Part shown: positions 7,819 through 17,700 of the stretch, piece after piece | How the letters are laid out: each line of letters starts with the position of its first letter | Numbering within the stretch: position 1 is the stretch's first letter | Source of the DNA: Clostridium sartagoforme | GTDB taxonomy: Bacteria; Bacillota; Clostridia; Clostridiales; Clostridiaceae | DNA: 64,000 nt | Assembly (NCBI RefSeq): GCF_004794105.1 | Contig: NZ_SRYR01000010.1 | Location: 47,123 to 111,122 of the forward strand | Reading direction: 5' to 3' | The notes under the pieces: model-generated | The model's database searches: none | Told to the model about the DNA's origin: nothing | What the model saw: only the letters and a program-made list of their open reading frames with translations | Made by a program: the position numbers and the translations under genes

Positions 7819-8610
7819 ATGAAGAGGTATTTTAAGTTATATTTAAAGTTTTTACAGCAGTATATCAAAACCTTAATAGAGTATAGAGCAGATTTTATTT
7901 TAGGACTTATAGGATTTTTCTTTGTACAAAGTGTAGGGGTTATTTTTATTGGATTAATATTTAATACTATACCAAGTCTTCAGGGGTGGAGTTTTTATGA
8001 AATACTATTTATATATGGATTTGCACAAATACCAAGGGGGATAGACCACGTATTTACAGATCAGCTTTGGATATTTAGTTGGCAGACTATTGTAGAAGGT
8101 AAATTTGATAAATATTTAGTAAGGCCATTAAATCCATTATTTCAAGTTATAGTAGAAAAGTTTCAGCCAGATGGATTTGGGGAAATAATTATTGGAACTA
8201 TTATTTTAATAATTTCATGGACAAAACTTGGTATTGAAGTTACTGCCTTAAAGGTGATTTTATTAATAGTAGTTATTATTTTTGCAAGTTTTATTTATAC
8301 AGCCATAAAGCTAGCAGTTACCTCATTAGCATTTTGGGTTAAGTTTGCTCAAAGCTATCTTTTTATGGTATATCAGCTAAGTACTTTTGTTAAGTATCCA
8401 ACTACTATTTATCCAGGCTGGATTAAGGGGATATTAACTTTTATAATACCTTTTGCTTTTACAGGATATTTCCCAAGTGCTTACTTTTTAGGTAAGGGAA
8501 GTTTTGTTAGTGGAGTTTTATTAACTATTGTTGTAGCTATTGGGTCTATCTTTGTTGCTTATAGAATTTGGCTTATAGGAATGAGGAGATATGAGAGTAC
8601 GGGAAGCTAG
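7819..8610 (+). CDS. ABC-2 family permease, COG3694/DUF990-like (263 aa)
   Basis: Second permease of the operon, starting 5 nt after the first, with its ribosome binding site (GGAGG) inside the preceding gene. It has six hydrophobic segments and the family motif LVRPLNPLFQVIVEKFQPDG at about residues 98-117. The conserved IPFAFTGYFPSAYFLG stretch near residue 215 is usual for the family. It is expected to pair with the 6995-7813 product. A strong terminator follows at 8708, closing the operon. Confidence 0.85.
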   Translation: MKRYFKLYLKFLQQYIKTLIEYRADFILGLIGFFFVQSVGVIFIGLIFNTIPSLQGWSFYEILFIYGFAQIPRGIDHVFTDQLWIFSWQTIVEGKFDKYLVRPLNPLFQVIVEKFQPDGFGEIIIGTIILIISWTKLGIEVTALKVILLIVVIIFASFIYTAIKLAVTSLAFWVKFAQSYLFMVYQLSTFVKYPTTIYPGWIKGILTFIIPFAFTGYFPSAYFLGKGSFVSGVLLTIVVAIGSIFVAYRIWLIGMRRYESTGS

Positions 8611-8707
8611 GAAGATAAGAAGGTAGAAGGTAAAAAGGGAAGAGTATTAACATTTAGGATATTAAAAGTCAGTTTATAAATTTAAAACTTTATTTTAAAT
8701 ATAATTT

Positions 8708-8756
8708 AAAAAGGTAAATTCTGTTTATAAATAAAAATGGAATTTACCTTTTTTAA
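8708..8756 (+). terminator. Rho-independent terminator of the ABC operon
   Basis: AAAAGGTAAATTC pairs with GAATTTACCTTTTTT across a loop of about 18 nt and is followed by T-rich sequence. Confidence 0.75.
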
Positions 8757-8975
8757 TTTACGCAATGTTCAATAGTATAGCTAATAAATGGGAGTTTTAT
8801 ATAGAATTAGAAAAAGTTTACTGGTTTATTAAAATTATTAAGACTATAATTAAAGTTAAAGAGCAGGGGGTATAGGATGTTCATCTTAGAAGATGTATTA
8901 TGAGCATTCAACATAGATACTCATATTAGTTTCAATACAATCCTGACTATTTATAAAAGGGAAGGAATGAGGCTT

Positions 8976-9740
8976 ATGAAGTTAGTTATTATAAGACATG
9001 GAGAAAGTGAATGGAATAAATTGAATTTATTTACTGGTTGGAGTGATGTAGATTTATCAGTAAAGGGAATAGAAGAAGCAAAATCAGCAGGAAAGTTTTT
9101 AGAGAAAAATGGATTAGATTTTGATATTTGCTATACTTCTTATTTAAAGAGAGCTATTCATACTTTAAATCTTGTGCTAGAAGGAATGGATAGGGAATGG
9201 CTTCCTGTTATAAAATCATATAAATTAAATGAGAGACATTATGGAGCGTTACAGGGATTGAATAAGGCTGAAACATCAGAAAAATATGGAGAAGATCAAG
9301 TTAAAATATGGAGAAGATCTTTTTCTGTAAAACCTCCTATTTTAGATGAAACAAGTAGTCAAAATCCTAAGATTCAAGAGCAATATAGAGGAATTGATAA
9401 AAATGAGCTCCCACTTTGTGAGAGCTTAGAGGATACAATAAAGAGAGTTGTACCTTATTTTAATGATGTTATTAAAAAGGACATGCTATCAGGTAGAAGA
9501 GTATTAATTGTAGCACATGGAAATTCAATAAGATCACTAGTAAAATACTTTGAGAATCTTTCAGAAGATGAGATCTTAGAAGTAAATATACCAACAGGAA
9601 TTCCATTAGTATATGAATTTGATGATAACTTTAATATTTTAGACAAGCACTATTTAGGTGATGAAGAAGAAATAACAAAGAAGATTATGAGTGTAGTAAA
9701 CCAAGGTAGTATTGAGAGTAAAGAAATAGAAAAGGTATAG
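8976..9740 (+). CDS. gpmA: 2,3-bisphosphoglycerate-dependent phosphoglycerate mutase
   Basis: Interconverts 3- and 2-phosphoglycerate in glycolysis in the cytoplasm. The catalytic RHGESEWN sits at residues 7-14 (His8 is phosphorylated), TGWSDVDLS follows, then [10 protein letters not shown] and the second catalytic His in [10 protein letters not shown]. Starting at the second ATG gives the canonical [10 protein letters not shown] amino terminus and places GGAAGG 10 nt upstream; the ATG three codons earlier would be almost on top of it. At 254 residues it has the usual length. It is monocistronic, closed by a terminator at 9756. Confidence 0.93.
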   Translation: MKLVIIRHGESEWNKLNLFTGWSDVDLSVKGIEEAKSAGKFLEKNGLDFDICYTSYLKRAIHTLNLVLEGMDREWLPVIKSYKLNERHYGALQGLNKAETSEKYGEDQVKIWRRSFSVKPPILDETSSQNPKIQEQYRGIDKNELPLCESLEDTIKRVVPYFNDVIKKDMLSGRRVLIVAHGNSIRSLVKYFENLSEDEILEVNIPTGIPLVYEFDDNFNILDKHYLGDEEEITKKIMSVVNQGSIESKEIEKV

Positions 9741-9755
9741 AAATTTATTAATAAG

Positions 9756-9785
9756 ATAAGAGCTGATTAATTCAGCTCTTATTTT
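9756..9785 (+). terminator. Terminator after gpmA
   Basis: AAGAGCTGA-TTAA-TTCAGCTCTT followed by ATTTTAT forms a compact 9-bp stem immediately after the gene. Confidence 0.8.
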
Positions 9786-9834
9786 ATAGTAAAAGTAAGA
9801 AGAGTGTAATATTTATAATAAATAATTTAACATT

Positions 9835-9879
9835 AGGCTGTATTAATAATGATTTTTATCATATTATACAGTCTTTTTT
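9835..9879. terminator. Second terminator-like hairpin
   Basis: AGGCTGTATTAATA and TATTATACAGTCTTTTTT pair with few mismatches. The stem sits between gpmA and the CPBP gene and could back up the first terminator. No transcript is obvious for it alone. Confidence 0.5.
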
Positions 9880-9975
9880 ATGTATTTAAAATTATTATGT
9901 TATTATATGGTTATTTAGTATATAATTGTATTGATATTGTTGTAAATGAATAATCTTAAGGAGTAATACATAATT

Positions 9976-10821
9976 ATGAAGGAAATTAAAATTTGGAAAG
10001 TTCTATTAGTATGGTTTTTTATGCCTATTGTAGTAGCTATAATTATGGAAATGTTAAATATATCCACAAACAAAACCTCTGAGTACAGTGATGTAACATT
10101 TGGTTTTTTAATGTTCTTAGGCATTTTACTTGTATTTATAAAAATAGGTAAGGTAAATATTAATCTTGTAAAAGAAAGATACAATGATTTTGAAGGTAAG
10201 TTTAACGGAAGAGAAATGATAGAAGTAGTAATAACTCAAATTTTATTATCAATGGGTCTTTCTTATTTAAGTACAGGATTTACAGCTATTTTTAATGTAA
10301 ATAAAGCACTAGCAATTGTCAATGATACTAGTGGAAATCCATCTACTTTAATTCAATTAATTTTATATATAATTTTAATAGTGGTACTAGCGCCGGTTTT
10401 AGAAGAAATAGTATTTAGAAGAATATTATTTAATAGAATGTCAAAGCGATTAAGTTTTTTTATGGCTGCAATTGTATCATCTATAATATTTGCAATTGGT
10501 CATGATATTTTTGGAATAGCTGGAGCTGCCGCCTTTGGTATTGCTTGTTGCTTATTATATAGGAAGTATGAAAATATTTTGGCATCTATGACTCTTCACT
10601 TTATTAATAATTTAATTGCTGGAATAATGCTTTCATATTCATATTTTATGGGAACTTTACATGAGCAAACAGAAACAATCACGAGTGCTGATATTAAATA
10701 TTATTTTATAGCAGGAGGAATAGTTACAGCAATCTCACTTATATTATTTATAAGGTTTGTTGTTAGAAATATAAACTACATTAAGAGTAATAATGGATAT
10801 ATTAATAGTAATATTAATTAG
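9976..10821 (+). CDS. CPBP family intramembrane metalloprotease (281 aa)
   Basis: A polytopic membrane protein with about eight hydrophobic segments. The three CPBP (CAAX/Abi) motifs are present: EEIVFRR at 143-149, the His of GHDIFG at 176, and the His of LHFINN at 208. They form the glutamate-histidine site inside the membrane. Members range from prenyl-CAAX-type proteases to bacteriocin self-immunity proteins; nothing nearby encodes a bacteriocin, so the substrate is open. The ribosome binding site is AAGGAG. A DUF3267 zincin-like membrane protein follows 37 nt later and is probably co-transcribed. Confidence 0.85.
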   Translation: MKEIKIWKVLLVWFFMPIVVAIIMEMLNISTNKTSEYSDVTFGFLMFLGILLVFIKIGKVNINLVKERYNDFEGKFNGREMIEVVITQILLSMGLSYLSTGFTAIFNVNKALAIVNDTSGNPSTLIQLILYIILIVVLAPVLEEIVFRRILFNRMSKRLSFFMAAIVSSIIFAIGHDIFGIAGAAAFGIACCLLYRKYENILASMTLHFINNLIAGIMLSYSYFMGTLHEQTETITSADIKYYFIAGGIVTAISLILFIRFVVRNINYIKSNNGYINSNIN

Positions 10822-10858
10822 GTATAAAGAGATTAATGTCTAGAAAGGATTACTATAA

Positions 10859-11482
10859 ATGAAATATATAAAAAACTTACCTTCTACAGATAAGAAAATT
10901 AGCGAAGAGTTAATTTTAGACGGATGGGCAAGACTTAAAGAACCTTCTAGTATAACTAAAACAATTCTATTTTCATTTCCACTAATGATTATTAATGGGA
11001 TAATAGCCATGACAATTTCATTTTATTTGCATCCAGATATGAAGAATATTTTAAATAGAAATACCTTCAGTATTAGTATTAAGTTAGATTTAGTTTCATT
11101 ATTATATATTGGTATTTTTATATTATTCATGATAATTCATGAGTTTATCCATGGAATTTTTATACCGAATGGATTGAAATCAGATAAAGTATATTGGGGG
11201 ATTAATGGAGTATTTGCATTTGTCTACACTACTGAAATAATTAAGAAAAGTAGATATATTATTATTTCTATTATGCCATTCATTTTGTTATCAATTGTAT
11301 TACCTTTTATCTTAAAATTATTGGGGCTGTTAAATGGGTTCACAATTTCTTTATCTTTAATTAATGCTATGGGTTCCTCTGTAGATTGTTTAAATATACT
11401 TTTAATATTAAAGCAAGTACCAAAAGATTCATATATTGTTAGTAATGGTATGGAAACTTATTTTAAGAAAAATTATTATTAA
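10859..11482 (+). CDS. DUF3267 domain zincin-like membrane protein (207 aa)
   Basis: Four hydrophobic segments (about residues 36-55, 80-97, 138-158, 160-175). The second ends in HEFIH (94-98), an HExxH metal site at the membrane face, followed by GIFIPNGLKSDKVYWGI as in DUF3267 proteins. This family is thought to contain intramembrane-type metallopeptidases, but no substrate is established. It lies directly behind the CPBP protease gene, so two different membrane metalloproteases are adjacent. The ribosome binding site AAAGGA is 9 nt before the ATG. Confidence 0.75.
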   Translation: MKYIKNLPSTDKKISEELILDGWARLKEPSSITKTILFSFPLMIINGIIAMTISFYLHPDMKNILNRNTFSISIKLDLVSLLYIGIFILFMIIHEFIHGIFIPNGLKSDKVYWGINGVFAFVYTTEIIKKSRYIIISIMPFILLSIVLPFILKLLGLLNGFTISLSLINAMGSSVDCLNILLILKQVPKDSYIVSNGMETYFKKNYY

Positions 11483-11517
11483 TTCTGACAAGCATTATAT
11501 AAAGGGGATAATATAGG

Positions 11518-12273
11518 ATGTTTAAGCTAGATCATTTTGTAGTAAATATCAATGGAAATTATCAGAAGGATAAGGATGAAATAAAGAATATAACTGAAGC
11601 AGGGTTTCCATATGAACCATCATGGGGGAAGGGGACAAAAGGCTTTAAGGCTTCTAACTTATGGATAGGAAATGAATATTTTGAAATGATAAATATAATA
11701 AGAGCTGATGGTGGAGGCTGGAAAGAAGATTGGGTTGAATTATACAATAAAGGTTATAGAGGATTAATTTGCTTAATGCTAGATGTAGAAGATATAGATA
11801 AGCTTTATAAATCATTAACTAATAAATCTATTGGAGTTACTAAACCAGAATATTTAAAACTTAAATGGTTCTTTAATTTGCTTACAAGAACTATGCCATG
11901 GAGAAATAGTTATATAAACTTCTTTGAAGGAATTCCTATGCAAATTGGATTTCAGCAAATGAAGGATGAAAAGTCTCGTGATTTTATGGATCAATATATG
12001 GTTCCCAATAGTAGGGATAATGATATTTTAGGAATAAATAAGGTTGTTATAAGAGGGCCATTAACGAGTAAAGACATTAATCTTATAAAAGAAGTCTTCG
12101 AGGAATTTATAATTAGTAATAATCCTTTAACTATAAAATTGAATCAAGGACAAGTTATAATTTTTGAAGATAGTGAATCATATTCAGTAGAAATGTTCAC
12201 TCAATGTAAGAATGAGAATTATATTAGTAAGTCTATAAAAATAGAAAATATAATTGTAAATAATGAAGTTTAG
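11518..12273 (+). CDS. VOC / glyoxalase-like domain protein (251 aa)
   Basis: The amino terminus FKLDHFVVNI is the usual first strand of a vicinal-oxygen-chelate fold. It is followed by GTKGFKASNLWIGNEYFEMINI, where the Glu fits a metal ligand, and LICLMLDVEDIDKLYKSL. The overall pattern matches the Glyoxalase_3-type single-chain proteins with two half-domains. The reaction is not predictable. Ribosome binding site AAGGGG, 36 nt after the DUF3267 gene; possibly the third gene of that unit. Confidence 0.7.
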   Translation: MFKLDHFVVNINGNYQKDKDEIKNITEAGFPYEPSWGKGTKGFKASNLWIGNEYFEMINIIRADGGGWKEDWVELYNKGYRGLICLMLDVEDIDKLYKSLTNKSIGVTKPEYLKLKWFFNLLTRTMPWRNSYINFFEGIPMQIGFQQMKDEKSRDFMDQYMVPNSRDNDILGINKVVIRGPLTSKDINLIKEVFEEFIISNNPLTIKLNQGQVIIFEDSESYSVEMFTQCKNENYISKSIKIENIIVNNEV

Positions 12274-12411
12274 GATAGAAATATGGTTTAAATAAAGTAC
12301 TTAGAAAGATTTTTAATAGATATAAAAATGAAGTTAAATTAGATAAAAATAATATAAAAGCTAATTAGTTAGCAGTAATTAGAAGGTTATATTATAGGGA
12401 GAGATAAACTA

Positions 12412-12759
12412 ATGGAAGAGACAATATTAAATTTAGAGAAGCAACTATTAGATCCAATAGTTAGAAAATCAGCTGATAAGTTAAAAGAGTTATTGTCAGA
12501 TGAGTTTGTTGAGTTTTGCAGTTCAGGAGAAATTTATAAATATAATCCTAATGATACTTTTTTTGAAGAAAATGTATCCTTTAATATTATGAATTTTACT
12601 TGTGCGGAATTAACAGAAGGATATGCTTTAGCAACATATAAAGTGGATAAAATATATAAAGAGGATAATACTACAAAAAGTTCTATTCGTAGTTCAATAT
12701 GGAAGCTAATAGATGATAAATGGAAGATGATTTTCCATCAAGGAACATTAATAAAGTGA
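12412..12759 (+). CDS. DUF4440 / NTF2-like small protein (115 aa)
   Basis: A cytoplasmic single-domain protein with the helix-helix-sheet order of DUF4440 proteins: KQLLDPIVRKSADKLKELLSDEFVEF at the start, YALATYKV in the middle and SSIWKLIDDKWKMIFHQGT at the end. The last carries the W-x-x-x-x-x-x-W-x-x-x-x-H-Q-G-T signature. The fold resembles a ketosteroid isomerase; most members have no known role. The TGA stop lies inside a miniature RF2 repeat that begins at 12754, so the repeat overlaps the 3' end of the gene. Confidence 0.75.
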   Translation: MEETILNLEKQLLDPIVRKSADKLKELLSDEFVEFCSSGEIYKYNPNDTFFEENVSFNIMNFTCAELTEGYALATYKVDKIYKEDNTTKSSIRSSIWKLIDDKWKMIFHQGTLIK

Positions 12760-12815
12760 TTTTCAGCTCTTACTTTGATAAGTAGGAGTATTAGCAATGG
12801 TAGCGATGGGATAAA
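12754..12815 (+). repeat. RF2 element, miniature form
   Basis: AAGTGATT joined almost directly to CAGCTCTTACTT-TGAT-AAGTAGGAGTATTAGC and AATGGTAGCGAT. These are the left and right ends of the full elements at 22131 and 47400 with the middle deleted. The hairpin is preserved. Confidence 0.65.
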
Positions 12816-12842
12816 ATAAGTAAAAGTTTATGGAGGTGCCTT

Positions 12843-13424
12843 ATGAGAAGAATGAAATTTACTCCACCAACTAATGATTATAATGAGGAAATTAAAAATA
12901 TAGATGAACAAATCTGTGAGCTAATAGATAGGCGTAAGAAGGTATCAGATAACAATCCTGGATTTCCTAAGATGGAGTATATATGTAACTGGGCTGAAAA
13001 ATATAATATTTATGAAGACTTATTATCTTCTATATTTTCTATGCTTTATCATGAAAATGAGTATATTCCAATAGTTGAACCAGAGGAATTTAGAAAAAAT
13101 ATTTCTATTTTAAGATCGATTGAAAAGGACAATAAGATTTTATCAGTAACTAGTATGCAACAATATAATAATGCTAGTATTATAAATATAAGTATTGAAT
13201 GGAATTCTGAGGGGGAAGAGGATTATTTGAATATGCATCCTGAAATTTATATATCTGAAAAATATATTTGTAGAATGGATAGTGGATCAGGTGGAGATGG
13301 ACATAAATATTATCGATTTATAGTAACACCTGCATTGCCTGATGATGTTTCAGGGATAAACCTTATATATAAAGAAAAGAATTTAGAAACTAAAGAAGAT
13401 AGTAATATTTTAATAGAACTTTAA
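12843..13424 (+). CDS. Protein of unknown function with chorismate-mutase-like N-terminal helix (193 aa)
   Basis: The ribosome binding site TGGAGGTG is 4-5 nt before the ATG. Residues 14-36 (EEIKNIDEQICELIDRRKKVSD) look like the first helix of AroQ-type chorismate mutases. The catalytic pattern does not continue, so this is probably only a coiled-coil resemblance. The rest is predicted mixed alpha/beta and soluble, with a GSGGDGHKYYRF loop near residue 150. I do not recognise the family. It sits alone between the RF2 repeat and the AIM24-like gene. Confidence 0.55.
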   Translation: MRRMKFTPPTNDYNEEIKNIDEQICELIDRRKKVSDNNPGFPKMEYICNWAEKYNIYEDLLSSIFSMLYHENEYIPIVEPEEFRKNISILRSIEKDNKILSVTSMQQYNNASIINISIEWNSEGEEDYLNMHPEIYISEKYICRMDSGSGGDGHKYYRFIVTPALPDDVSGINLIYKEKNLETKEDSNILIEL

Positions 13425-13508
13425 GCATAAGAGTTAGATATTAAGGGACTATATAAGGTATTTAATGAATAATCTTAAATAACTATAAATATGAAGGGGG
13501 AAATAATA

Positions 13509-14162
13509 ATGGATAAAAAGTTTGAATTATTATGTAGTGACAGTAATAAAGTGCTGAAGATTAACGCAACTAGGGGAGAAGAGTACACAGTAGAATCTGG
13601 TGCTATGGTTTCAATGAGTCCAGTATTTGATGTAAAGGCTAAAACTGGAGGACTAGGAAAAACTTTAGGAAGAATGTTTTCTGGTGAAGGAATGTTTATT
13701 CAGAAGTTTAGAGCTAAAGATGATGGGGAACTACTTTTAGCGCCACAATTCTTAGGTGATATTCAATTAGTAGAAATGGATGGAAGTATTGCTTATAGAC
13801 TTGGTAGATCTACATTTTTAGCATCAACTTCAGGGATAGAAATAAATACTAAATCAGGTGGAATAGGTGGAATGTTCTCAGGAGAAGGTTTAATTCAAAT
13901 GCAAGCTTCAGGAGTAGGAACTTTAGTTATTAGTTCTTATGGAGCAATACTTAAAAAAGAACTTCAACCAGGAGAAACATATATAGTAGATAGTAATCAT
14001 ATGGTACTTTGGGACAGTAGAATGGAATATAATGTGGAATTTATGTCAGGAGTATTAAGCTCAATAGCTGGTGGAGAAGGTCTTGTGTGTAAATTCCAAG
14101 GACCAGGGGAACTTTGGATACAAAGTAGAAATCCTGCAACATTAGTGCAAACAGCAAAATAG
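13509..14162 (+). CDS. AIM24 / TIGR00266 family protein (217 aa)
   Basis: The ATG at 13509 follows AAGGGGG; the in-frame ATG six codons earlier overlaps that site. The protein is Gly-rich with repeated beta-hairpin units: GGLGKTLGRMFSGEGMFIQKF and GGIGGMFSGEGLIQMQASG, then SGVLSSIAGGEGLVCKFQGPGELWIQSR. This threefold GEG-containing pattern is the hallmark of TIGR00266/AIM24 proteins, a trimeric double-psi-like beta fold of unclear function. It is cytoplasmic and lacks signal or membrane segments. Monocistronic by its surroundings. Confidence 0.85.
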   Translation: MDKKFELLCSDSNKVLKINATRGEEYTVESGAMVSMSPVFDVKAKTGGLGKTLGRMFSGEGMFIQKFRAKDDGELLLAPQFLGDIQLVEMDGSIAYRLGRSTFLASTSGIEINTKSGGIGGMFSGEGLIQMQASGVGTLVISSYGAILKKELQPGETYIVDSNHMVLWDSRMEYNVEFMSGVLSSIAGGEGLVCKFQGPGELWIQSRNPATLVQTAK

Positions 14163-14185
14163 TTAATAAAATAATCAAAAAAGTC

Positions 14186-14214
14186 TTGCAATTAATTTTA
14201 TAATATGTTAATAT
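14186..14214 (+). promoter_or_regulatory. Sigma-A-type promoter of the zinc-ribbon gene
   Basis: TTGCAA at 14186-14191, exactly 17 nt, then TAATAT at 14209-14214. The predicted start near 14221 leaves a leader of about 100 nt before the ATG at 14325, long for so small a gene. Confidence 0.65.
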
Positions 14215-14324
14215 AAATTGGTAGCGAAAAGCTAACAAAAAATAGGTTTCATTTAGGTAAATAATTTCTCGTAAATTAGAGGTTATTATCAATTTAAAAT
14301 CTTTAATTCTAGGAGGAAATATTT

Positions 14325-14477
14325 ATGACAGATAAGACAATAGTATGTAGAGATTGCGGAAACGAATTCGTATTTACAGTAGGAGAACAAGAATTCTACA
14401 AGGAAAAAGGATTCGACAACGAGCCAACAAGATGCGTATCTTGTAGAAGAGCTAAAAAAGAACAACAAAGAAGATAG
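14325..14477 (+). CDS. Zinc-ribbon microprotein (50 aa)
   Basis: AGGAGG lies 8 nt before the ATG. The 50-residue product has CRDCG near the start and CVSCR near the end, a four-Cys zinc ribbon, and a basic tail (RAKKEQQRR). This is the probable zinc-ribbon domain family found widely in Clostridia; a nucleic-acid or ribosome contact is plausible but unproven. Codon choice differs from its neighbours: AAC, TTC, TAC, GAC and TGC are favoured, as in very highly expressed genes. It has its own promoter and a strong terminator. Confidence 0.8.
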   Translation: MTDKTIVCRDCGNEFVFTVGEQEFYKEKGFDNEPTRCVSCRRAKKEQQRR

Positions 14478-14488
14478 TTTAAGAGTGT

Positions 14489-14526
14489 TAAGAGTTTTAA
14501 GTATATCTTAAAACTCTTTTTTATTT
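14489..14526 (+). terminator. Terminator of the zinc-ribbon gene
   Basis: AAGAGTTTTAAG-TATAT-CTTAAAACTCTTTTTT forms a perfect 12-bp stem with a T run. Confidence 0.85.
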
Positions 14527-14659
14527 TTAAATAAGGTTTGCCACATAAAGAAAGAGGAAAATAAAGTGAAATAATAAATGTCTTTATAATAACTATATTA
14601 ATAAAGAGAAAGGTTCTTAGTAGTATCCTTTTAAAAGCTACTTTCCATAATTGAAAACA

Positions 14660-14700
14660 AAAAGTTAGTACCCAGATAATATATTTGGGTACTTTTTATT
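14660..14700. terminator. Terminator-like hairpin upstream of the SNF2 gene
   Basis: AAAAGTTAGTACCCA pairs with TGGGTACTTTTT around a 10-nt AT loop. No gene lies between it and the previous terminator, so a short unannotated RNA from 14530-14700 is possible. Confidence 0.55.
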
Positions 14701-14781
14701 TCCGATTTTTTATGTTTCTAGGGTGTATAGTACAAAGGGGAGTGATATAATATTAAGTACTCTTTATAAAGGAGGGATAGG

Positions 14782-17700
14782 ATGAATTTAAAAAATATGA
14801 TGAACTCGCTTTTAAAACTAGCATCAAGTATTTCTAAAAATAATGGTGTCGTTTTATTTAAAAAAGGGTTAGTTAATAGGGTAATAAGTAAAAAGATAGA
14901 TGATACATATCATATATATGGAAGAGTTATTGAAGATAGCTCGTCCAGAAGTAATTTAGAAAAAAAGCTTGAATATAGTACGCATATTAAATTTAACTTA
15001 CAGGATGAAGTTAAAGGGGTTAAATGTACATGTAGTCAGTACGAAGAAAATAGTAAAGAAATAAGAAATTATACTTGCAGCCATATAATTGCAACTATGT
15101 ATAGATTCTATTATGAAGTTTCTAATAAAGCTAAAAAGAAAGAGATTAGTAATGGAAAAGCGGAAGGTATAAAAGCTTTAAAGAAAGCTTTAAATCTTGA
15201 TATAAAATTAAAGCAAGTTAAGATAAATAATAAAAATGAGTTTTATATTGAATTAAGATCTGGAATAGAAAAAACTATTGCAGTTGAAGCGTTAGGTAAG
15301 TTTTTATTAGATTCATTTAATAACTTTAATAAAGAAGATAGCTTAATAATAGAATTTTTAAAAGATAAACTTAAAAAAGATAATTTTAGGATTATTGATG
15401 GAAGAAGCTTTAAGCTTTATGAAAATGAACTTAAGGAATTTCTACTATTGATTGATAATAAAAAAGAAATTAGCTTAAATTATGATTATATGAATTATAA
15501 TTCTCAAGTTCATAAAGAAGACATACCTTTAATTTTTACTATAAAGAAAAAAGGTGGAGCTATAACAGTAAAACCTCAGAAGAAAACCATCATACCTTTA
15601 GATTCTAATAAATCAATATGGATTTATGATAAGAAGATATATTTACCATCAGAGAAACAATTAAAATATTATAAGGGTATTTATGAAAAGCTAAAAGAAA
15701 AAGATAATTTAGTTTATAAAGATACAGATGAAAATCTTAAAAAGCTATTATTTATCTTAGGAGAAATTTCTAAAAATATTATTATAGATGAAAGTATAAA
15801 AGATGAAATAAACAAGGTTAATACGCCTAAATTTTATATATCAAAAGAAGGCTCTAATATTATTTGCAGTTTAAAAATAGATTATATTAATAATTTAGAA
15901 GGAATTAAGGACGAAAGAAATATAGAGAAATTAGAAATGGCCCTTGAAAAATATAGATTTATTAAAAGGGATAATAAATTTATATTTATAGGTAAGGATG
16001 AAGATAATTATATTCTTTTAAAGGAAGGATTAGAGTACTTAAATAAAATAGGAAGGGTTATATTATCCAAGGATTTTAAAGATATAAGTCTTATTGATTA
16101 TAAGAGTATTGTAAGTAGAATTAAAGAATATGATGGAAGATATTATTTTGAGTATAAAGTAGAAGGGTTAGAATATGAAGAAATTCCAGATGCTTTAAGA
16201 GAAATGAAGATAGGAAGTACTTTTTATAAAACTAAAAGAGATAGGTTGCTAGATTTAAGAGATATAAGAGTAAATACATTCTTAAGTACTATAGAAGAGT
16301 TGAATTTATTTAGTGATGCATATAAAGAAGAAATTTATGTGGATAAGTTTAATTTGCTACATTTAGAAAATAAGATAAATAATAATAGACTTCCATTTAT
16401 CTCTGGAGAAGAAAAAATAAATATTTTAGTAGATAATCTAAAAAATAAAGATAAGGAATATAAGGTACCAGAAAATTTAAATGCAAAGCTTAGGGAATAT
16501 CAAATAATAGGGTATAACTGGCTCAGGTCCATTGCGGATTTAGGCTTTGGAGGGATACTTGCAGATGATATGGGACTAGGTAAAACTATTCAAACTATAA
16601 CTTTATTATTATCTAAAAAAGGAAAGAGAAGTTTAATAATTACACCAACTTCAGTTTTATATAATTGGGAAAGTGAATTTAAGAAGTTTGCACCTAGTTT
16701 AAAGATTGGGATTATTCATGGTAGCTTAAAAGATAGAACCAGCCTTTTAGAGGATTATAATAATTATGATGTTTTATTAACTACATATGGAACAATAAGA
16801 AGAGATGTATCCTTATATGAAGAAAAGAATTTTGATTTTTGTATAATTGATGAAGGACAAAATATTAAGAATAAAAAATCTAAGATTTCAGAAGCTGTTA
16901 AATCAATAAATGCTAATACTAAAATAGCTTTAACTGGAACTCCAATAGAAAATAACTTATTAGAATTATGGTCAATATTTGATTTTATAATGCCAATGTA
17001 TTTATTTTCTGAAGAAAAATTTAAAGAAAAGTTTGTAAAGGGTAGTGATGAAGATTTAATAGAATTAAAGGAGCTTATTTCTCCCTTTATATTAAGAAGG
17101 CTTAAGGAAGATGTATTAGAGGAATTACCTGAAAAGATTGAAAAAGAATATATAATTCCTATGGCAACTAAGCAAAGACAAGTTTACAATTCTGCTATGA
17201 AAGAAATTAAAATTAAGCTTAAAGAAAATAAGGATAATAAGATATTAATACTTTCTTATCTTACAAAGCTTAGGCAATTATGTTTAGATCCTTCTTTATT
17301 AATTGAAGATTTCAAGGAAGAAAGCTCTAAGATAAAGGCTGTAGAAGAAATAGTTAATGAGTCATTAGTATCTAATAAGAAGATAATTATATTTTCTCAG
17401 TTTACTTCAGCTTTAAGTAAAATAGGAAATAAATTGAAGGATAATAATATAGAATATTTATATTTAGATGGAAGTGTAAAGGCAAAGGAAAGGTTAAAAC
17501 TAGCTAAGGAATTTAATGAAGGAGATAGAAATGTATTTTTAATTTCATTAAAGGCAGGGGGAGTAGGACTTAACTTAACAGGAGCCAATATAGTTGTCCA
17601 CTTTGATCCTTGGTGGAATCCAGCTGTAGAAGAACAAGCTACAGATAGGGCATATAGAATAGGACAAAAGAATGTAGTAGAAGTTATAAAGTTAATTTCA

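Noticed and set aside
8877..8903. 8-codon ORF behind CAGGGGG upstream of gpmA
   Set aside because: Too short to support as a gene. It is in frame with gpmA but stops at once. Probably chance, or at best an unproven leader.
9976..10821. Bacteriocin immunity role for the CPBP protease
   Set aside because: No bacteriocin precursor or dedicated exporter is encoded beside it.
14041..14292. Minus-strand ORFs across the AIM24-like gene end
   Set aside because: They overlap a well-supported gene and the zinc-ribbon promoter and encode no recognisable motif.
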